Positions 63,904 through 64,000 of a stretch of 64,000 nt of DNA are shown piece after piece. The stretch's first letter is position 1; every line of letters begins with the position of its first letter. The notes under the pieces were generated by a model. It did no database searches and was not told where the DNA came from. It was given only the letters and a program-made list of their open reading frames with translations. Source of the DNA: Gammaproteobacteria bacterium. GTDB taxonomy: Bacteria; Pseudomonadota; Gammaproteobacteria; Steroidobacterales; Rariloculaceae. The stretch spans positions 29,646-93,645 of the forward strand of contig JAJDWR010000006.1 in NCBI GenBank assembly GCA_022825505.1, in the 5' to 3' direction. Both the position numbers and the translations under genes were made by a program.

Positions 63904-64000
63904 GGTGGAATCTGCTGTTCATCGTATGCTGCCAGATTGAACAATCCTCGTCTTCTCTTTCTTCATCGAAATCTTGATTTTGGTGCTGTGGAGTTCGTGG
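63866..64000. mobile_element. Possible insertion-element end cutting the HNH gene
   Basis: The break in the HNH gene coincides with TGGACCCCAATCCTTGGACA at 63866-63885. A TGGAC...TGGACA pattern of this type is common at IS3-family ends. The remaining 115 bases hold no recognisable transposase, so this is only a candidate boundary; it continues past the window edge. Confidence 0.3.

Overview
The window looks like chromosomal DNA from a GC-rich gammaproteobacterium, probably an uncultured marine or host-associated heterotroph. The evidence is conserved gammaproteobacterial gene order: sdhCDAB-sdhE-ygfX-rpoE-rseA-rseB-rseC, followed by lepB-rnc-era-recO-pdxJ-acpS, plus nagZ with a methylthioinosine phosphorylase. 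Lineage placement is inference; no 16S rRNA gene or species marker is present.

Layout. 1-17.2 kb is core housekeeping, almost all on the minus strand: purine salvage (MTIP, Hpt), NagZ, an L,D-transpeptidase, RlmD, a PolB-type exonuclease, the acpS-to-lepB block, the envelope-stress sigma factor with its Rse regulators, and succinate dehydrogenase. 17.5-38.2 kb is a catabolic and exported-protein region. It holds YgfZ, two lectin-like paralogues, a PQQ dehydrogenase with a diheme cytochrome, a cyclase-family hydrolase, a YeeE-type thiosulfate permease, an unusual M28 peptidase, a SoxCD-like sulfite dehydrogenase, a TonB receptor, and an exported thiamine-diphosphate enzyme followed by a c-type cytochrome. 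38.3-39.5 kb is an exported hydrolase.

39.6-49.7 kb is a zinc locus: znuA divergent from znuCB, a CDF exporter, and a ZnuD-like TonB receptor with two very long His/Asp/Glu tracts. Three sugar-metabolism-type genes (two TIM-barrel isomerases, one Gfo/Idh oxidoreductase) sit inside it. 49.8-59.6 kb has two related exported alpha/beta hydrolases around an NHL-repeat protein, a HisC-like aminotransferase, a phosphatase-fold protein lacking its second catalytic His, tRNA-Ser(UGA), an exported Rossmann protein and a second PQQ dehydrogenase.

59.7-64.0 kb changes character. It holds an orphan antitoxin-like HTH gene, a transposase remnant, the first 29 codons of a type I methyltransferase (hsdM), an HNH endonuclease with an unassigned N-terminal domain, an unrecognised 551-residue protein with 11-residue amphipathic repeats and a hydrophobic C-terminus, and a second HNH endonuclease cut off near its C-terminus, perhaps by an insertion element. 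I read this as a decaying mobile or defence island. The 551-residue protein between the two HNH genes is the best candidate for something undescribed.

Other points of interest are a znuC gene with no ATG/GTG/TTG start, a 24-bp tandem repeat that supplies the N-terminus of RlmD, a possible sigma-E promoter overlapping the annotated rpoE start, and an M28 peptidase in which the Glu-Glu pair is His-His. All calls come from reading the sequence; no database search was run.
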